DNA of 64,000 nucleotides from Acorus gramineus (GCA_030737835.1 CM060854.1:11527272-11591271), one strand, 5' to 3'; shown: positions 1 through 11,847, counted from the first letter of the stretch. Translations and numbers: made by a program. The notes: generated by a model from the sequence alone, not told the origin.

Positions 1-1220
1 GGTAGTGATCGATCCACACTGCGTGATGACTAAAGGGGAGCCATCTGCAGTATGAATCGTGGGCAGGTGTGAAGGTGCCGGTGAGCATGCAGTGAGGACA
101 GAACTGTCCGGTGTCATGTGATGTGAAGCACCTGAATCAAAAATCCAATGAACAGGAGTACCCAAAGTAGTAGAGAAAGCAGAGGGAGTAGAAGAACCAG
201 GAGGAGGTTGCTGTATGATCAGTTGATCGAGGCTCTCTCGGATACGCCCAAGCTGATCTGTGTATGAAGACGGAGCGTCAGTGGCAACAGCAACAGAAGT
301 ATAGGGAGCAGTGGGGCGGCGCCGACGCTGTCCTCTTCCTTTTGGTGGAAAGCGCTTTTCAGGATGAAGCTTCCAACAGTCGGCGACCGGATGTCCAGTC
401 CTCTTGCAGTGAGTACACAATGTATTCTTTCGAGAGGAGCCGGTGAGTGTCGTAGGAGGAGTAGCTACCAAGACTCCCTCATAAGTGGAAGATGGAGTGG
501 ACTGGCGCAATGCAATGGTGCGAAGACGAGTCTCCTCAGCAACAACCTCAGTGACGGCGGATTCCAGTCGAGGAAGTGGATCCCGATGTATGAGTTGACC
601 GGCCAATGCGGAGAACTCTGGACGAAGAGCCATCAGATACTGATACAACTCACGACGATCACGAAAAACTTCTCGCTCAGCGGGAGTGGCCATCGGTCCA
701 GGCTCAAGCGCACGAAGCTCCCTGAAGTGCGCTCTCATGCGTCCATATAGAGTCTGGGCAGATAGATCACCTTGAGTAGCAGTCTGAGTGTCGATCAAAA
801 GTTGATATTCACGAGCACCGCTTTTCTCTACAAAGCGGTCACAAAGATGAGTCCAAGTGCGGCAGACGACGGAAAACCAGTGAGATCTGCACGGATCGAA
901 CGATCAACAGAGTTGATCAAATAGGAGAATACGCGTCTGTCCCGTGTGCGCCAGGTGATAAATGTCGGGTCTTGATCAGACGGTTGCACAATAGAACCAT
1001 CAATATAACCGACAAGATGACAACGATCGAGAGCGCTCCGTACCGTAATGTGCCAGGGTGACCAATCTTCGGCAGAACTAAGAGGAAAATCGGTCGAGTT
1101 CGGAAGATTGTCCCGAAAATTCTCAAAACATGCCATTTGAGAGAGAGTAGCAGCCTGAGAGAGATCAGAAACCTTCGAAGTTGGTAACGGAAGAGTAGGG
1201 TCGTCGTTGATTTCTGACAT
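1..1220 (-). pseudogene. Copia gag-protease, frameshifted and truncated by window edge
   Basis: Gag begins at 1220 with MSEINDDPTLPLP and reads in one frame to 828. Near 850 a frameshift is needed to continue into sequence reading ...EKSGAREYQLLID and on to a CX2CX4HX4C zinc knuckle (CTHCKRTGHPVADC, about 375-425) followed by WKLHPEKRFPP. Farther left the minus strand reads WIFDSGASHHMT (about 120-160), the catalytic DSGA of a Copia aspartic protease, and continues to the edge. Gag packages the RNA and the protease matures the polyprotein. The frameshift makes this copy non-autonomous unless it is a sequencing artefact. Confidence 0.85.
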
Positions 1221-1339
1221 TGTGCAGAACCACTCGGATAAGGATCAGAAGTAGACGAGGACGTAGAGCATGAAAAATCGAGCAAAATGGACTCCTGGAT
1301 CACCTTAATCGGACTTCCGGAGAGGAAGTTATGACCGAT

Positions 1340-2115
1340 TTAGTGATTTTGAAGTCTCAAGCGGCGCCGGAGGCGGCGGCAGGGCGGCCGGAGGCGGCAG
1401 AGGGCGGCCGGAGGAGCACGACGGCGACCGGAGGTAACCGGAGGAGCCGGAGGCGGCGGAGGGCGGCCGGTGGCGGCGGATTCGGGTGGCGTCCCGGGCA
1501 GGGTTCCCGGATCCGGGTCGGATGCTGGGCCGGGTTCGTGGATCCGGGTCGGATGCTGGGAGCGCCCCGGGTCGGATGCTGGGAGCGCTCGGGTCGGATC
1601 CGGGTCGGACGCGCGAGATGATCCGGACAGCTCGAGACAGGCTGGCACCAGTAGATCCCGGGAAATCCGGGCAGGATCAGCGCGCGGGCGATCCGGGCAG
1701 GGCGATCCGGGCAGATCCGTGTGATCCGGGCAGGGTCAGCGCGCGGGCGATCCGGGCAGGGCGATCTGGGCGATCCGGGCTGGGCGATCCGGGCTATCCG
1801 GGCAGGGCGCAGCAGGGCGCGTGCGGCTGGGCTGGGCACCGGGCAGGGCAGGGCTGGGTGCGGCAGGGCGGCGCCGGCAGCGGCAGGGGCGGCGACGGCA
1901 GCGGCAGGGCGGCGACGGTAGCGGCAGGGGCGGCGACGGCAGCGGCACGACGGTGGCAGCGACGGCAACGGCGACGACAAGGGCACGACGACGACGGCAA
2001 AGGCACGACGGCAACAACGACGGCAAGGGCACGACGGCGACGGCAAGGGCACAACGACGACGACGACAGCAAAGGCACGACGGCAACAGCGACGGCAAAG
2101 GGTGAAGGATTCCAA
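1340..2115. repeat. GC-rich repetitive leader of the Copia element
   Basis: The untranslated leader between primer site and gag is made of degenerate short repeats. About 1500-1830 carries units built on GGATCCGGGC and GGTCGGATGCTGGG; about 1850-2100 carries GGCGACGGCA and GGCACGACG units. Several overlapping reading frames stay open here on both strands because of base composition (Arg/Ala/Gly/Pro-rich translations). I regard none as coding. The leader of the Copia element at 9877-12001 is likewise GC-rich (10080-10530). Confidence 0.8.
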
Positions 2116-2157
2116 AAAAAAAGAAAAAATTAAAAAACTAGGGTTTTTTAATTTCTA

Positions 2158-2169
2158 GCTCTGATACCA
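2158..2169 (-). other. Primer binding site, tRNA-iMet type
   Basis: The minus strand reads TGGTATCAGAGC immediately after the LTR 3' end. This is the standard initiator-methionine tRNA complement used by many plant Copia elements. Confidence 0.9.
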
Positions 2170-2303
2170 TGTTACAAACAGATAATAAAATAATGAAATC
2201 TCTATTTTCCACTTAGGGGTTAGTCCCTTTATATATACAAATGTCTAGGAGTTACACGTGTAATACACTACACACATTATAAGATAACATATATAATCTA
2301 ACA
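2170..2303 (-). repeat. 5' LTR of the left-edge Copia element
   Basis: On the minus strand the LTR starts TGTTAGATTATA and ends TTTGTAACA, giving inverted termini TGTTA...TAACA. It abuts the primer site with no spacer. The mate LTR is outside the window, so its 134-bp length rests on the termini and the primer-site position only. Confidence 0.8.
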
Positions 2304-2989
2304 CTGTCAAATAAAAAAAAGAAAAAAATTATGTCACTTTTCTCTCCTATTAATATTGTTTTTTTAGGAAAAAAGGAAAAAATTTTAGTTGAAGAAAACC
2401 TAGACGGCACACCTCAGCGGCATCTACAAGGTGAGCTTGGTTTATGACCGGTGGGCTAGGAACTTTGATTCTCAAAAGGCAGTGAGAGCAAAGTTGTTTT
2501 AGAAGATGAAGATCCTACTCAAGGTGAAGTTTTTCATGTGGCTTCCACTCCATGAAAGACTCGTCATTAAGGAATATCATGCGAAATGGATGCCATTGGA
2601 GCCGATGGGGAGTGTATGGGGAATTTGAATCTTTGTTTCACTTACTCTCTTGCTATCTTAAAATTGACCTAGTTTATAGATTGGTGAAGAAGCTCACGAA
2701 CAGGGAGCTATCTTTCCGGTCATCATAGGATATTTGGGAAGCGGCATATTGAATGAAGAAAAAGGGGGACAAAAGCAAAGCAAGGAAGGTGATGCTTTCT
2801 ATACTCCCTGCATTTGGGCAATATGGAGATCAGAAAACAAGGTGGTGTATAAAGGTGCAAGTGCAAACTTCTATATTGAAAACCTTGGGAGATGGTGAGA
2901 ACTAGCATCAAAGAGTGAGACATGGAGTTAGTTGGGGTCACTCGCATTCATGTGGGCGAGGATGTTCTACACATCATTGAGTGATTGTG
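2304..2989 (+). pseudogene. LINE reverse-transcriptase C-terminal (zf-RVT) remnant
   Basis: From about 2410 the plus strand gives broken reading frames that resemble the zinc-binding tail of plant non-LTR reverse transcriptases. They include a K-x-K-FFMWL-type stretch near 2520-2545, LHERL near 2550, and a W/HLL block near 2640-2650 (all approximate). Several stops and frameshifts interrupt it. The scrap is split by the solo LTR at 2990-5381 and seems to resume for a short distance after 5387. The first 100 bases after the Copia LTR are AT-rich and unrecognised. Confidence 0.5.
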
Positions 2990-5381
2990 TGTAACGTCTC
3001 TGTATTTTTAGCCTTATATATTTATTTTAAATATATAATGGAAATTTTAATTGAAATTTAATTATTTCATTTTTTTTATTTGGCAGTAGGCCCAAATGGG
3101 TCCAATTTGATTTATAATTATAAAAATTATAAATTAATGTTGAAATATTTATTTTATATTTTTTTGGAGATTTTTATAGTCTCAAGATATTTTGGTTGAA
3201 ATTTGGTGAGATTCGGAGTTCAGGAAATTATGTTTTTAGGATTTTGTGTTAAGTTATTGGGCCCAGGGATCTAGTCGCGAATCCAGAATATCTTTTAATA
3301 GGCTTCAGGGATCTGTTTGTAAATCGGATAGGGATCTGTCTGTAAATCGGATAAGGACCTAGTTGTAAACCCGTAATACTTGAGGGGTCGTTTTGTAATT
3401 TGGTAAAAACCGCACTACAAGGTGATAAATCTTTCTCTATTGATTTTTATTGTTGAGTGTTTCAATTTATTTTTGGTTAGGAGATGATTGTGTCAATCGA
3501 TTATTTGGGGAAGAAGGTTGATGGATTAGGGTTAGGGTTTGATTGATTTTAAATAGATGATGTTTTATTAGATTTCAATGGATCTCGAAGGATTTCTTAA
3601 GATCAAACTAGATTTATTGGTTTTTGGGATTTAAGAGTTATTTTCGGGTTGATTGTATACCTGATCATTAAATCGTGTTTTTGACTATGCTAGAGTAGTT
3701 TCTGGGAAAATTGTATTTCACGAACAGAAATAGGTTTCGAAAAGATCTTTCCAACGAATCAAGAATCGTCTGATTTGGATTTACGGGTAGAAAGTTATGA
3801 TTTTTCAAAGATTTCTATGCAGTTTCCTAGAATTTAAATATTTAGCTCCATGACCAAGTTTGATGAATTTTAGAGATTAAAGAGATCCCAAATAGATGTT
3901 TAATGAGTATAATTTGATTTATGGGTTTTGATGATTTTATTGATCTGGTGACTCAAATTGGATCTTAAATCGATAATTTGGTTTAGTGGGATCAATTAAT
4001 ATTAATTGAATATTATTGTTATTTGGATGTAAATTGATTGGATTGAGTTATTTGGATCATTGGAGTTGTAGTGGAGCCTTAGTGGATCATTGGAGTTGTA
4101 GTGAATTATTTGTCTAAATATTTTATTCGAGGATTGATCGATTATGTGGGCCATATGAATTAAATGGATACTGATTATCCGATCGTTCTGAGTATATGAA
4201 CATTTTAATATTTATTTGGAGTTGGGATTTTTGTTAGGCTTTTAAGGTGAGTTGCGGATTGTATGTCTATTAGGTATGGGCTTTTAGGATTAATGGGCCT
4301 CGTGTTGTTGTAAGTTGTTTGTCAGTTGTTTGAGTCGTGATTGAATGATTTTTTTATTTATTGATTGCATAATTGTTATGCTAGGTTATCCACGTGCGAG
4401 TGTATAGCGTTCATGCACGTGTATTGGTTTGTATTGCGTGGACTGGAGGTGAGTGGATGTCTCTATATTATTTGAAAAGCATCATGTTATTTTATGATTA
4501 TGAAATCTATCTTGTATGAACCATATGAGCATGTTATCATCATATATGTTGATATTTTGGATATATTGTATGCATTGAAAATTATGGGATTTATGAAAAT
4601 TGTTGCATGCTGTATACTTGAAAGAAGTAGTTTTGATTGTGCATGCATCAAATCGTCTAGGTGGCTCAGTCTAGGTGGCTGCGGTCTAAATTTGACCCAA
4701 GTCTAGGTGGCTATGTCTACGTGGCCCGATTTCCAAAGTGAAATCTCTGCGGCTAGGTGTCGTGGAAAGCGGGCATGCGTGTCCGTTGCATTCATTACAT
4801 CATGTAGTTTGAAATCATGAGAAGATTTTTATGACATCATATTTTATTCGAAAGAGAAATGTTATTATATCCTTGAATGTTTTAAATGGCTTCTTTATTA
4901 TAAGCTTTGCTTTATATTACAACAATTGTTCCATAGACACTTTTTAACTGATTATTTTGAAGTATAATATATTATTGGGACACTTGTGTCCATTCACTGA
5001 GCGTGTGGTAGCTCATCCCTCTCTCTTCCCAACCTTTCAGATTAGCTGTTGGTGGTTGTCGATCTCGTTAAGGCGTTGGAGTTTGAAGCTCGTATTTTAT
5101 TTTCGGAGCACTAGACTTGTGTAAAAGGTGTTTGTCATTTCTTGGCATGTAGAGGACCCATATGTATGATAGTGTGGATATATAAATTTAGTTGTTCCCG
5201 ATGTATATTGAATTTGTGTTGGATTTTGGCCTTGACAATATATGTATAATTATGGTGATGTATTCGTATGTTCTCTGGATGAAATATATATATATATATA
5301 GAACTCTGAGATTCAAGGAATTTAGTTAACGCACCCGGATTTCACGCTTCAAAACGGGGCCGTGGATCCGGGGGCGTTACA
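2990..5381 (+). mobile_element. Solo LTR, family B (chromovirus-like), TSD TTGTG
   Basis: The unit starts TGTAACGTCTC and ends GGGGGCGTTACA. It is flanked by a perfect 5-bp duplication TTGTG (2985-2989 and 5382-5386). No internal domain or second LTR is present, so this is a solo LTR of 2392 bp left by LTR-LTR recombination. Near its 3' end it carries the block TTCACTGAGCGTGTGG (about 4995) followed by a pyrimidine tract ending TTTCAG (about 5035-5040). That block is also found in all family-A LTRs of this window, so the two families share a 3' module. A CTAGGTGG-rich repeat lies at 4655-4725, and an (AT)n run at about 5287-5302. Confidence 0.9.
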
Positions 5382-5386
5382 TTGTG

Positions 5387-5954
5387 TCTCTCGTGGGGTA
5401 GGGTAGAGACCTTATCTACCTAGCCCACCTAGATACAATGGGTGTTGGTTGTGTGTCAACCACCCTAGTTGTCATGTACTTCGCTTGTTTTTCGTTCTGT
5501 TTTGTCGGATCTTCTTTTTTTCATCCACATTCAGACATGATCTGTCTTGAATTTACTTTGAAACAAATATGCCCACAATTTCACTCAACAAAGATGTCAA
5601 GGTAAAGTTTGTTAAATGGAACACCAATGTGCATAGGCTGAAACCATGCAAAATGTTTTTACCAAAGAGACCCCATAACCATAATATATAATTTTAATAG
5701 ATTTTGTGGAAGAGCATTAATACACTCAGTTTGTTTTACAATCAATCTTTCAACCACTTATACACTATGATGATGCAATATACACTATAATATACCGCTT
5801 ATATGCTACAATAATGTAGTATACAATGTGATACCTCAATGTATATTGCACTATCGCAATGTATGAAGAATAAAAAATAAAATCATTTTTCTAAGAAAAA
5901 AATACATGTGCATTTCAATGTATACTTCACTCGAATGGGGCTGCACACAGGGCT
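5387..5954. other. AT-rich region, no gene recognised
   Basis: The first 150 bases may be the 3' tail of the LINE scrap interrupted by the upstream solo LTR. From about 5755 to 5870 there is a cluster of short variants of TACAATGTAGTATACAATGTG and CAATGTATATTGCACTAT, a degenerate simple repeat. No convincing reading frame is present. Confidence 0.5.
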
Positions 5955-6197
5955 GGACATCATTTCCATTTGTATAAATATCACATAGAAGAGCATCAAT
6001 TACAAATCAACAAAACATGGTGGATAAGCAAAGAAAAAGTAATGAAAGAAACACATACTACGAAATTGGAGAATGTCAATCGAACTTTGCAACAGTATAC
6101 ATGGGATGGGAAGGTTCCAATACTATATTTCAGTCACATCTTGTAATCTTTGCATGTAGGATTTGTATTATTGTGCCAAACCAAAGATCAGGATTGT
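5955..6197. repeat. Host repeat, copy 1 (left of LINE)
   Basis: This stretch resembles 13975-14200. Shared strings include TGGGATGG, GGTTCCAATA, GATTTGTATTA and AAACACAT, in the same order. The LINE inserted at the end of this copy. An open frame from 6017 is fortuitous: the paralogous stretch does not keep it. Confidence 0.6.
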
Positions 6198-6212
6198 GTC
6201 AAAACGCCAGAA

Positions 6213-7451
6213 TGACTAACCCTGATGATCCGGGAGACTCTGAAAACTCGGGAGAAAAAGTGGCGAGAAGTCTTCCTGCCAAATCGGTTCCGTCAGCACC
6301 AGTCGACCGGGTTCCCACCGATCAAACATCGTCGAGGGATGAAGGGGACGGCTCTATCCCCTCAAGCTGGTCCAAATCTTCACTCCTCTACTCTAGAATG
6401 GGGGAAGAGAGGAGTTGAACCTTCGGGTCCACCATCGACTGATGAAACAACACGGGTGTGACTCTCCCACTTGAAAATAGACAGCAAGAAAAAGGGAAAT
6501 CTGCCCTTACTGGGAAAGGGGGATGCTTCTCACCCCACATAGAAACAACCGAGCTCTGGTCGCGATCAATGCAATGGCCCACCTGCAACTTGGACTCCGG
6601 TTTTGTCCAAGCCAAACCCTACCAGTATTGGTCCTTCAACTAACACAAGTAAGCCAATATACAAGCCCCCTCTAACGGATGCTTCTCGGACCTCAAAAGC
6701 TTGGAATGAGCTATTTACGATACCTTCAGAATCTGCTAAGCATTATTCCTTAGAGTTCAATGAACCTATTCTCGAGGATGGGACCCCCCGAATTTGCATT
6801 GAGGAGGAAGACTGCGAAAGCTCGATGGTCAAGTGAGAGAAGGTGGTTGTGGTCTATGTGATCGGCAAAACTCTGGTCTACACACCATTCCTCTCATTCC
6901 TTAAGAAGCGCTGGAAGGTCAAAGGTGACATTCAGCTTTTCTTAAAAGGGAATGGTTTCTTTATAGTTAATTTTGATCTAGAAGAGGATATGAATAGAGT
7001 GCTAAAGGGAGGTACTTGGACCATGGACAACAGACCTTTGGTCCTCAAGAAATGGTCCACTTCTGTGCGTATGGAACAAGAGAGTCATACCTCTATTCCC
7101 ACATGGGTCAAATTCCCCAATCTTCCCCTTCATTTCTAGACAAAAGAATGCCTGGACAAGATTGCAAGCGTAGTGGGGGTATCTTGGTTTATGGATACTG
7201 CTACACAGCTGGCCACCAAAATTTCATATGTGCGGGTATGTGTATCGGCAAACTCTATGCTTCCAGATTCGGTGGTTATTGAATCAAAGGTTGATGGCAG
7301 AGAGGTCTTTTCCATCATATATGATTGGAAGCCGCATGCATGCTCGTATTGCCATACTTTTGTTCATGATGATGCTCTTTGCTCTAAGAGGCCCATATCG
7401 ATTTCTCCTGCCCCCCAAACAGTCCACTCTCAATGGTTTCTCCACTCGTGA
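6213..7451 (+). pseudogene. LINE ORF1 (DUF4283 / CCHC), broken
   Basis: The start at 6213 (MTNPDDPGDSEN) fits a LINE ORF1 just inside the TSD. Frameshifts and stops occur near 6416, 6470, 6530, 6834 and 7137. The segment 6843-7139 (GDIQLFLKGNGFFIVNF, then GTWTMDNRPLVLKKW) matches the plant DUF4283 RNA-binding region. The segment 7173-7451 ends in a CX2CX4HX4C knuckle (CSYCHTFVHDDALC, about 7342-7383). ORF1 proteins bind LINE RNA and act in ribonucleoprotein assembly. This copy cannot make a complete protein. Confidence 0.8.
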
Positions 7452-7531
7452 GAAGGGAGGCCCATCCCTCAACGCAAATGGTAGACCACCTGGTAACAGC
7501 TCGAAGAAACCTGTGCCAAAGATGCCCTCGG

Positions 7532-8949
7532 TGTAGATAACTCAATTTTGACCGTCCAAAGAATGAAAATTTATCTCAAGCAATATTTTAAATTCAAACA
7601 CATTCAGTCATATAGAAGATTACTCAAAGTCGAATAGATAAGATAATAGAACAAAAGAACAAAATTACTGGAAGGTGGTTACATGAAACTAGCAGCCCCC
7701 CTCTGACGGCTAAATTGGACTAGCCATCAAGCACCTTTTTCTCAAACCTTTGAAAAAACCTGTGGAGAAACCAGATGGTTACTTCTTGAAATGAGCCGTC
7801 TCCCAAAGAAGGCTGACTTCAACCAACCCCACTCAACCGTTTCCCTGAGATAGAACATAAAGTTAGCATTTATTGCTAATGATGGCGGCGGCTTATCCAA
7901 ATCAGTCTGCCCTCACTGACAACTCAAACCCAGTAATCACCCAATTTCACCACCAACCAGAGATGGGACATAAAGTAGAAAATGATGATTGACGGCTAAT
8001 TGAAACCAGCCACCCCCCCCTGCCCCAACAGCTACATTGAAGTAGCCGGTCCCTACCTGGACAGATTTTCACAACAAATATTTAAATTTCTTAGGGCTGA
8101 AATTTGTTTGACCCCACCCAATTCGTTCTATTATTCAATGGGCACTTCAATACCTCTTTTCACCTATAAAAGACGGGGGGGGGGGGGGGGGTGTAGTGGT
8201 GAGCATAGGGGGTGGTGGAAACTTTTTAGATTGAGAGGGGAAGAGTCTTTTGTGAAAAATTTCATTTGGAGAGTGGTGTGTTTAGAAATCAAGAGAGAGA
8301 GAGAGAGGGGTGTTAGAGAAGAAAGTTTAGTTGAGAGGAAAAGGAGACTCTTGAGAGGCCAAAGAGAGAAGAAAGCCAACCCCACCATATTTCAACTTCC
8401 ATACTTATATCCCACTTGTCCATAAATTTAAACTTATCCACCCACCACCCTAACCAAGCAAGCCAAGTCTCATACCCAATTGTTGGTTAGAAGTCCAAGA
8501 ACCCAAGCCAATTTTGCTGAGAATGTGCAGGTGAAGGTGGCTAGTCCAAACCAGCCGACCATCAAGTGACACCTAATTTCCCCATAAACAAGTCGGCTAG
8601 CTCAATCCAACCATCAGACCAAGGTAGTCAGGTTCAAGTAATCGGTGCCCTTTCCCCCCTTTTAGCAGCCTTTTTCAAATTCCTACCAAACAGAAAAGAT
8701 TTTCCGTTTTCACCTTTGTGTGCGACTAGCCATAGCTCAGAGAGGAGAACCCTCAAATTTTCCCAACGAGCGATCAATAGCAAACATCAACTTTTCCTGC
8801 TTTTTGAGAAAGAAAGTGGCAATCACAACAATCTTGTCTTTCTGAGAAGCTATCGGGTGGCTCAGATATGACTCTCTGGATGGTGATCTGACTAGTTGTG
8901 GTACTTATCAGAACCAAGTTTGAAGAACCCCCAAATTTACATACCGACA
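7532..8949 (+). repeat. 5' LTR of the Tat-like Gypsy element
   Basis: It starts TGTAGATAACTC at the point where LINE ORF1 is interrupted and ends ATACCGACA just before the primer-like site. It contains a plausible promoter, CACCTATAAAAGACGG (about 8161-8176), followed by a run of about 16 G residues (8176-8191). Without a second LTR the boundaries are inferred. Confidence 0.65.
8163..8172 (+). promoter_or_regulatory. LTR TATA box
   Basis: CTATAAAAG lies in mid-LTR, directly upstream of a G-run and a purine-rich stretch, where LTR transcription would be expected to begin. Confidence 0.55.
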
Positions 8950-8951
8950 AT

Positions 8952-8969
8952 CTGGCGATCACGATGGGA
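8952..8969 (+). other. Primer binding site of the Tat-like element
   Basis: TGGCGATCACGATGGGAC starts 2 bp after the LTR end. TGGCGA... sites complementary to an arginine tRNA are characteristic of Tat/Ogre-type elements. I matched this from memory of the family and not to a tRNA sequence. Confidence 0.55.
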
Positions 8970-9054
8970 CTTCTCGTGAAAAATGATAAAATGTAATCTT
9001 TTTCTGCATGCCAAGAATTTGATGAAAAGTTGCTCTTTTGAAAAATTATAATTT

Positions 9055-9290
9055 CTACCCCAATTTACCCCAAGTGGCCCCGAGTTGCCCTCCTTTACTG
9101 CTTTCATTTTTAAAGTTGTATCACTCATTTATTCAACCCCCAAGTTGCTCTCATTTACTGCTTTTTTATCACCAACTTATTCCACCCCAAGTTACTCTCA
9201 TTTATCGCTTTCATTTTACTACTTTATCACCCACTTATCCCATCCCCAAGTTGCTCTCATTACTCTTGCTTTCCTGAATCTACCCCTCAT
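9055..9290 (+). repeat. Tandem repeats in the Gypsy leader
   Basis: About four degenerate units of roughly 50-60 bp are built on CCCCAAGTTGCTCTCATTTA and CACTTATTCAACCC. They lie between the primer site and the gag start at about 9289. Confidence 0.7.
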
Positions 9291-9876
9291 GGCAGAGTAT
9301 AAAGATGATAGCACACTCGATGACCAGATGCGCCAAGAGGTCCATAATCAAGAACTTCTAGGTGTGTTAGAGGAGAAAATGAATACAATAAGCTTTCTAT
9401 CAATTGAGAACCTGCTGCATGCCCTGACAAACAACGTCCACCAGACCCAAACATCCTCTTTGAACCAAGGGACCCCTGTTACCCCACAAAATGCCCAATC
9501 AATTACTCCGTCAAGGGCTTATCCAAGTGCTCCTATTTATCTAGTTACCCTAATTATCTAGTTGCTCATACTTATCCACTCACTCCTACTTATTTAGTTA
9601 CTCCCACTTATCCAAATACTCCTACTTATCCAGTCACCCCTATAGCCCTGGTCGCTCCCGTAACCACATAGGTCCTTACCCGATTATATCAAATCCAAGA
9701 CCACTAACTTATCCACCTAGGGCAGAAAGTCTCGATGACACCATCCAGAGAATCATCCCTCAGACAAGCTTGTCCGCCCCCAAGCACATATCCTTACACA
9801 ACCTAGAACAAATCCCTCTGTCAATCTCTCAAAAAATTTTAAAATTCCAAAGTATCGTCGTTATAATGGCCGAAGA

Positions 9877-10009
9877 TGTTAAATGTGTATATATGTGTTA
9901 GGGTTAAGGGTATATTAGTCTTTTCCTCTTTTCCCTTTTTGTACTATAAATATTGGGTATAAACCCTAATAATATTTTGGTTCATTCTCTTTAATTCATG
10001 ATTCTAACA
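9877..10009 (+). repeat. 5' LTR of the small Copia element
   Basis: TGTTAAATGTG...GATTCTAACA, 133 bp. It contains TATA-like TACTATAAATATTGG (about 9942-9956). Confidence 0.92.
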
Positions 10010-10021
10010 TGGTATCAGAGC
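10010..10021 (+). other. Primer binding site, tRNA-iMet type
   Basis: TGGTATCAGAGC abuts the LTR end. Confidence 0.92.
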
Positions 10022-10079
10022 TTAAATCCATTTTTTTTCTTTGATTTTTTGTTGACTTTATTCTCCGTTCGCGAGATCG

Positions 10080-10530
10080 ACGCTCCGCTGTCCATCACCC
10101 CGTTCGTGTCACCGCTGCGCCGCCGCACTTAGATCCACTGCCCCCACACAGCCCCGTTGCTGCCCCACGCAAATCCGCTGCCCCTGCCGCAGCCCTGTGC
10201 AGCCCCACCGCTGCCCCACGCAAATCCGCTGTCCCTGTCACAGCCCTGTCGTTGCCCCGCGCAGATCCGCTGCCCTTGTCACAACTCTGCCGTTGGCCCG
10301 CAGCTGCCCCGCTCAGATCCTCCCTTGTCACAGCACTACCGCTGCCCAGCACCGCCTGAGCAGCCCCGCCACCGCCGTGCGCCCTGCCTTGCTGCGTCGC
10401 ACTGCCGCGTCCAGCGCCCAACCGCACCCAGTCGCATCGTGCCCTGCTGTGTCGCCTTGCCGCGCCCACGATCGCGCCCAATCGCACACAATCACGCCCT
10501 GCCTTCCGCGCCCTGCCGCGTCCGAGAATC
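10080..10530 (+). repeat. GC-rich leader repeats of the small Copia element
   Basis: Degenerate units combine CCGCTGCCC, GCAGCCCTGT and CACGCAAATCCGCTG. Open frames on both strands are compositional. The region parallels the GC-rich leader of the left-edge Copia element. Confidence 0.75.
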
Positions 10531-10599
10531 TTGATGACGAGGTGATTGAGCAGACGAATGAATTGATGATGAGACATTTTCTCCTGTAGCGAAGATGAC

Positions 10600-11847
10600 A
10601 ACTGCTCGCACTTTAATTTTTGTTGCTTCTGTTCGTCAGTGACCCATTTATCAGCTTGATGTCAAGAACGCCTTTCTTCATGGTGATTTATCATAGGAGG
10701 TTTACATGACGACTCCTCCAGGCTTTCCTCATCCATCTGGTCACGTATGACATCTTCGTCGTGCTCTCTATGGTCTCAAGCAGGCTCTTCGAGTTTGGTT
10801 TGCTCGATTCACTGATGCTATTTGTGTGGTTGGGTTTGTTCCAAGTTCTTCTGGTCCATCTTTATTTGTTCACACATCCGGTCTTCATCGTACTATCCTG
10901 CTACTTTATATCGATGACATGATCATCACCGGCGATGATTCTTCTCATATACATTCGGTCAAGCAACATCTTCAGCATCATTTGAGATGAAAGATCTTGG
11001 CAAACTTTGATATTTTCTAGGCTTGGAAGTTGCGTCTGCTCCGCGTGGTTATCTTTTCTCCCAACGCAAGTATACTGCTGACTTGATCGACCATGCATGT
11101 CTAACTGATTATCGCATTTCTCCTACTCCTATTGAACTTCATGCTAAGCTCTGGCCTGACGATGGAGAACCTCTTTCTGATGTTACTCGTTATAGACAGC
11201 TTGTTGGGAGCCTCGTATATCTCACTGTCACTCGTCTTGACATTACCTATGCTGTGCATATTGTCAGTCAATTCGTTGCTGCCCCTCGTACTGTTCATTA
11301 TGCAGCAGTTCTTTAGATTATACACTATTTACGTGGCATCATATCTCGTGCTCTGTTGTTACCGTCTTCTTCTACTCTTAAACTTCACGCTTATATTGAT
11401 GTTAATTGGGTAGGAGATGTCACAGATCGAAAATCCACGACTAGAATCTGTGTGTTTCTTGGTGACTCTCTTATATCTTGAAAGGCTAAGAAACAGGGCA
11501 TTGTTTCTCGTTCGAGTGCTGAGACATAATATCGTGCTATGGCGTCTGCTACTGCTGAGGTTGTTTGGCTTCGGTACCCCCTCTCTGACATGGGTGTCAT
11601 TCTATCTGTGTCTACTCCTTTATATTGTGACAATAAGAGCGCTATTCAGATTGCTAGCAATCCAGTTTTGCATAAATGTACGAAGCACATTGAGATCGAT
11701 TGTCACTTCATCCATCATCATTTTGTTGCAGGCACTATATCACTCCCATATATTCCTTCTTCTCTTCAGTTATCTGACTTTTTCATAAAGTCACATACAC
11801 TTCAGCGGCATGGTTTCTTGCTGAGCAAACTAACTCTCGATATATGA
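10600..11847 (+). pseudogene. Copia reverse transcriptase-RNase H, with stops
   Basis: Reading frames with several stops give the Copia RT: QLDVKNAFLHGDLS (about 10655-10695), ALYGLKQA near 10765, and LLYIDDMIITGDD (10900-10940), which holds the YIDD-type catalytic pair. The thumb follows (RYRQLVGSLVYLTVTRLDITYAV, 11190-11250). RNase H is seen as the DNNSAIQIA-like CDNKSAIQIA (11627-11655) and the KHIEIDCHF block (11690-11712). Stops near 10640, 10696, 10748, 10987, 11314, 11480 and 11528 make it inactive. Confidence 0.88.

Larger units (their letters stand above)
1..2303 (-). mobile_element. Copia LTR retrotransposon, 5' portion, cut by window edge
   Basis: Reading on the minus strand, the order is a 134-bp LTR (2170-2303), a tRNA-iMet-type primer site directly after it (2158-2169), a long GC-rich leader (about 1300-2150), gag starting at 1220, a zinc knuckle near 350-430, and the start of an aspartic protease near 110-160. 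Pol and the 3' LTR would lie left of base 1. The very short LTR and this order fit a Ty1/Copia element of an Ale-like type; the lineage is inference. The second small Copia element at 9877-12001 has the same LTR size and a similar GC-rich leader. Confidence 0.9.

Noticed and set aside
1357..2133. Open frames of 215-252 codons in the left-edge Copia leader
   Set aside because: Low-complexity repeats upstream of the real gag start; no family match.
6017..6418. 133-codon frame starting before the LINE TSD
   Set aside because: It runs across the insertion boundary from host repeat into LINE ORF1; only the part from 6213 is LINE coding.
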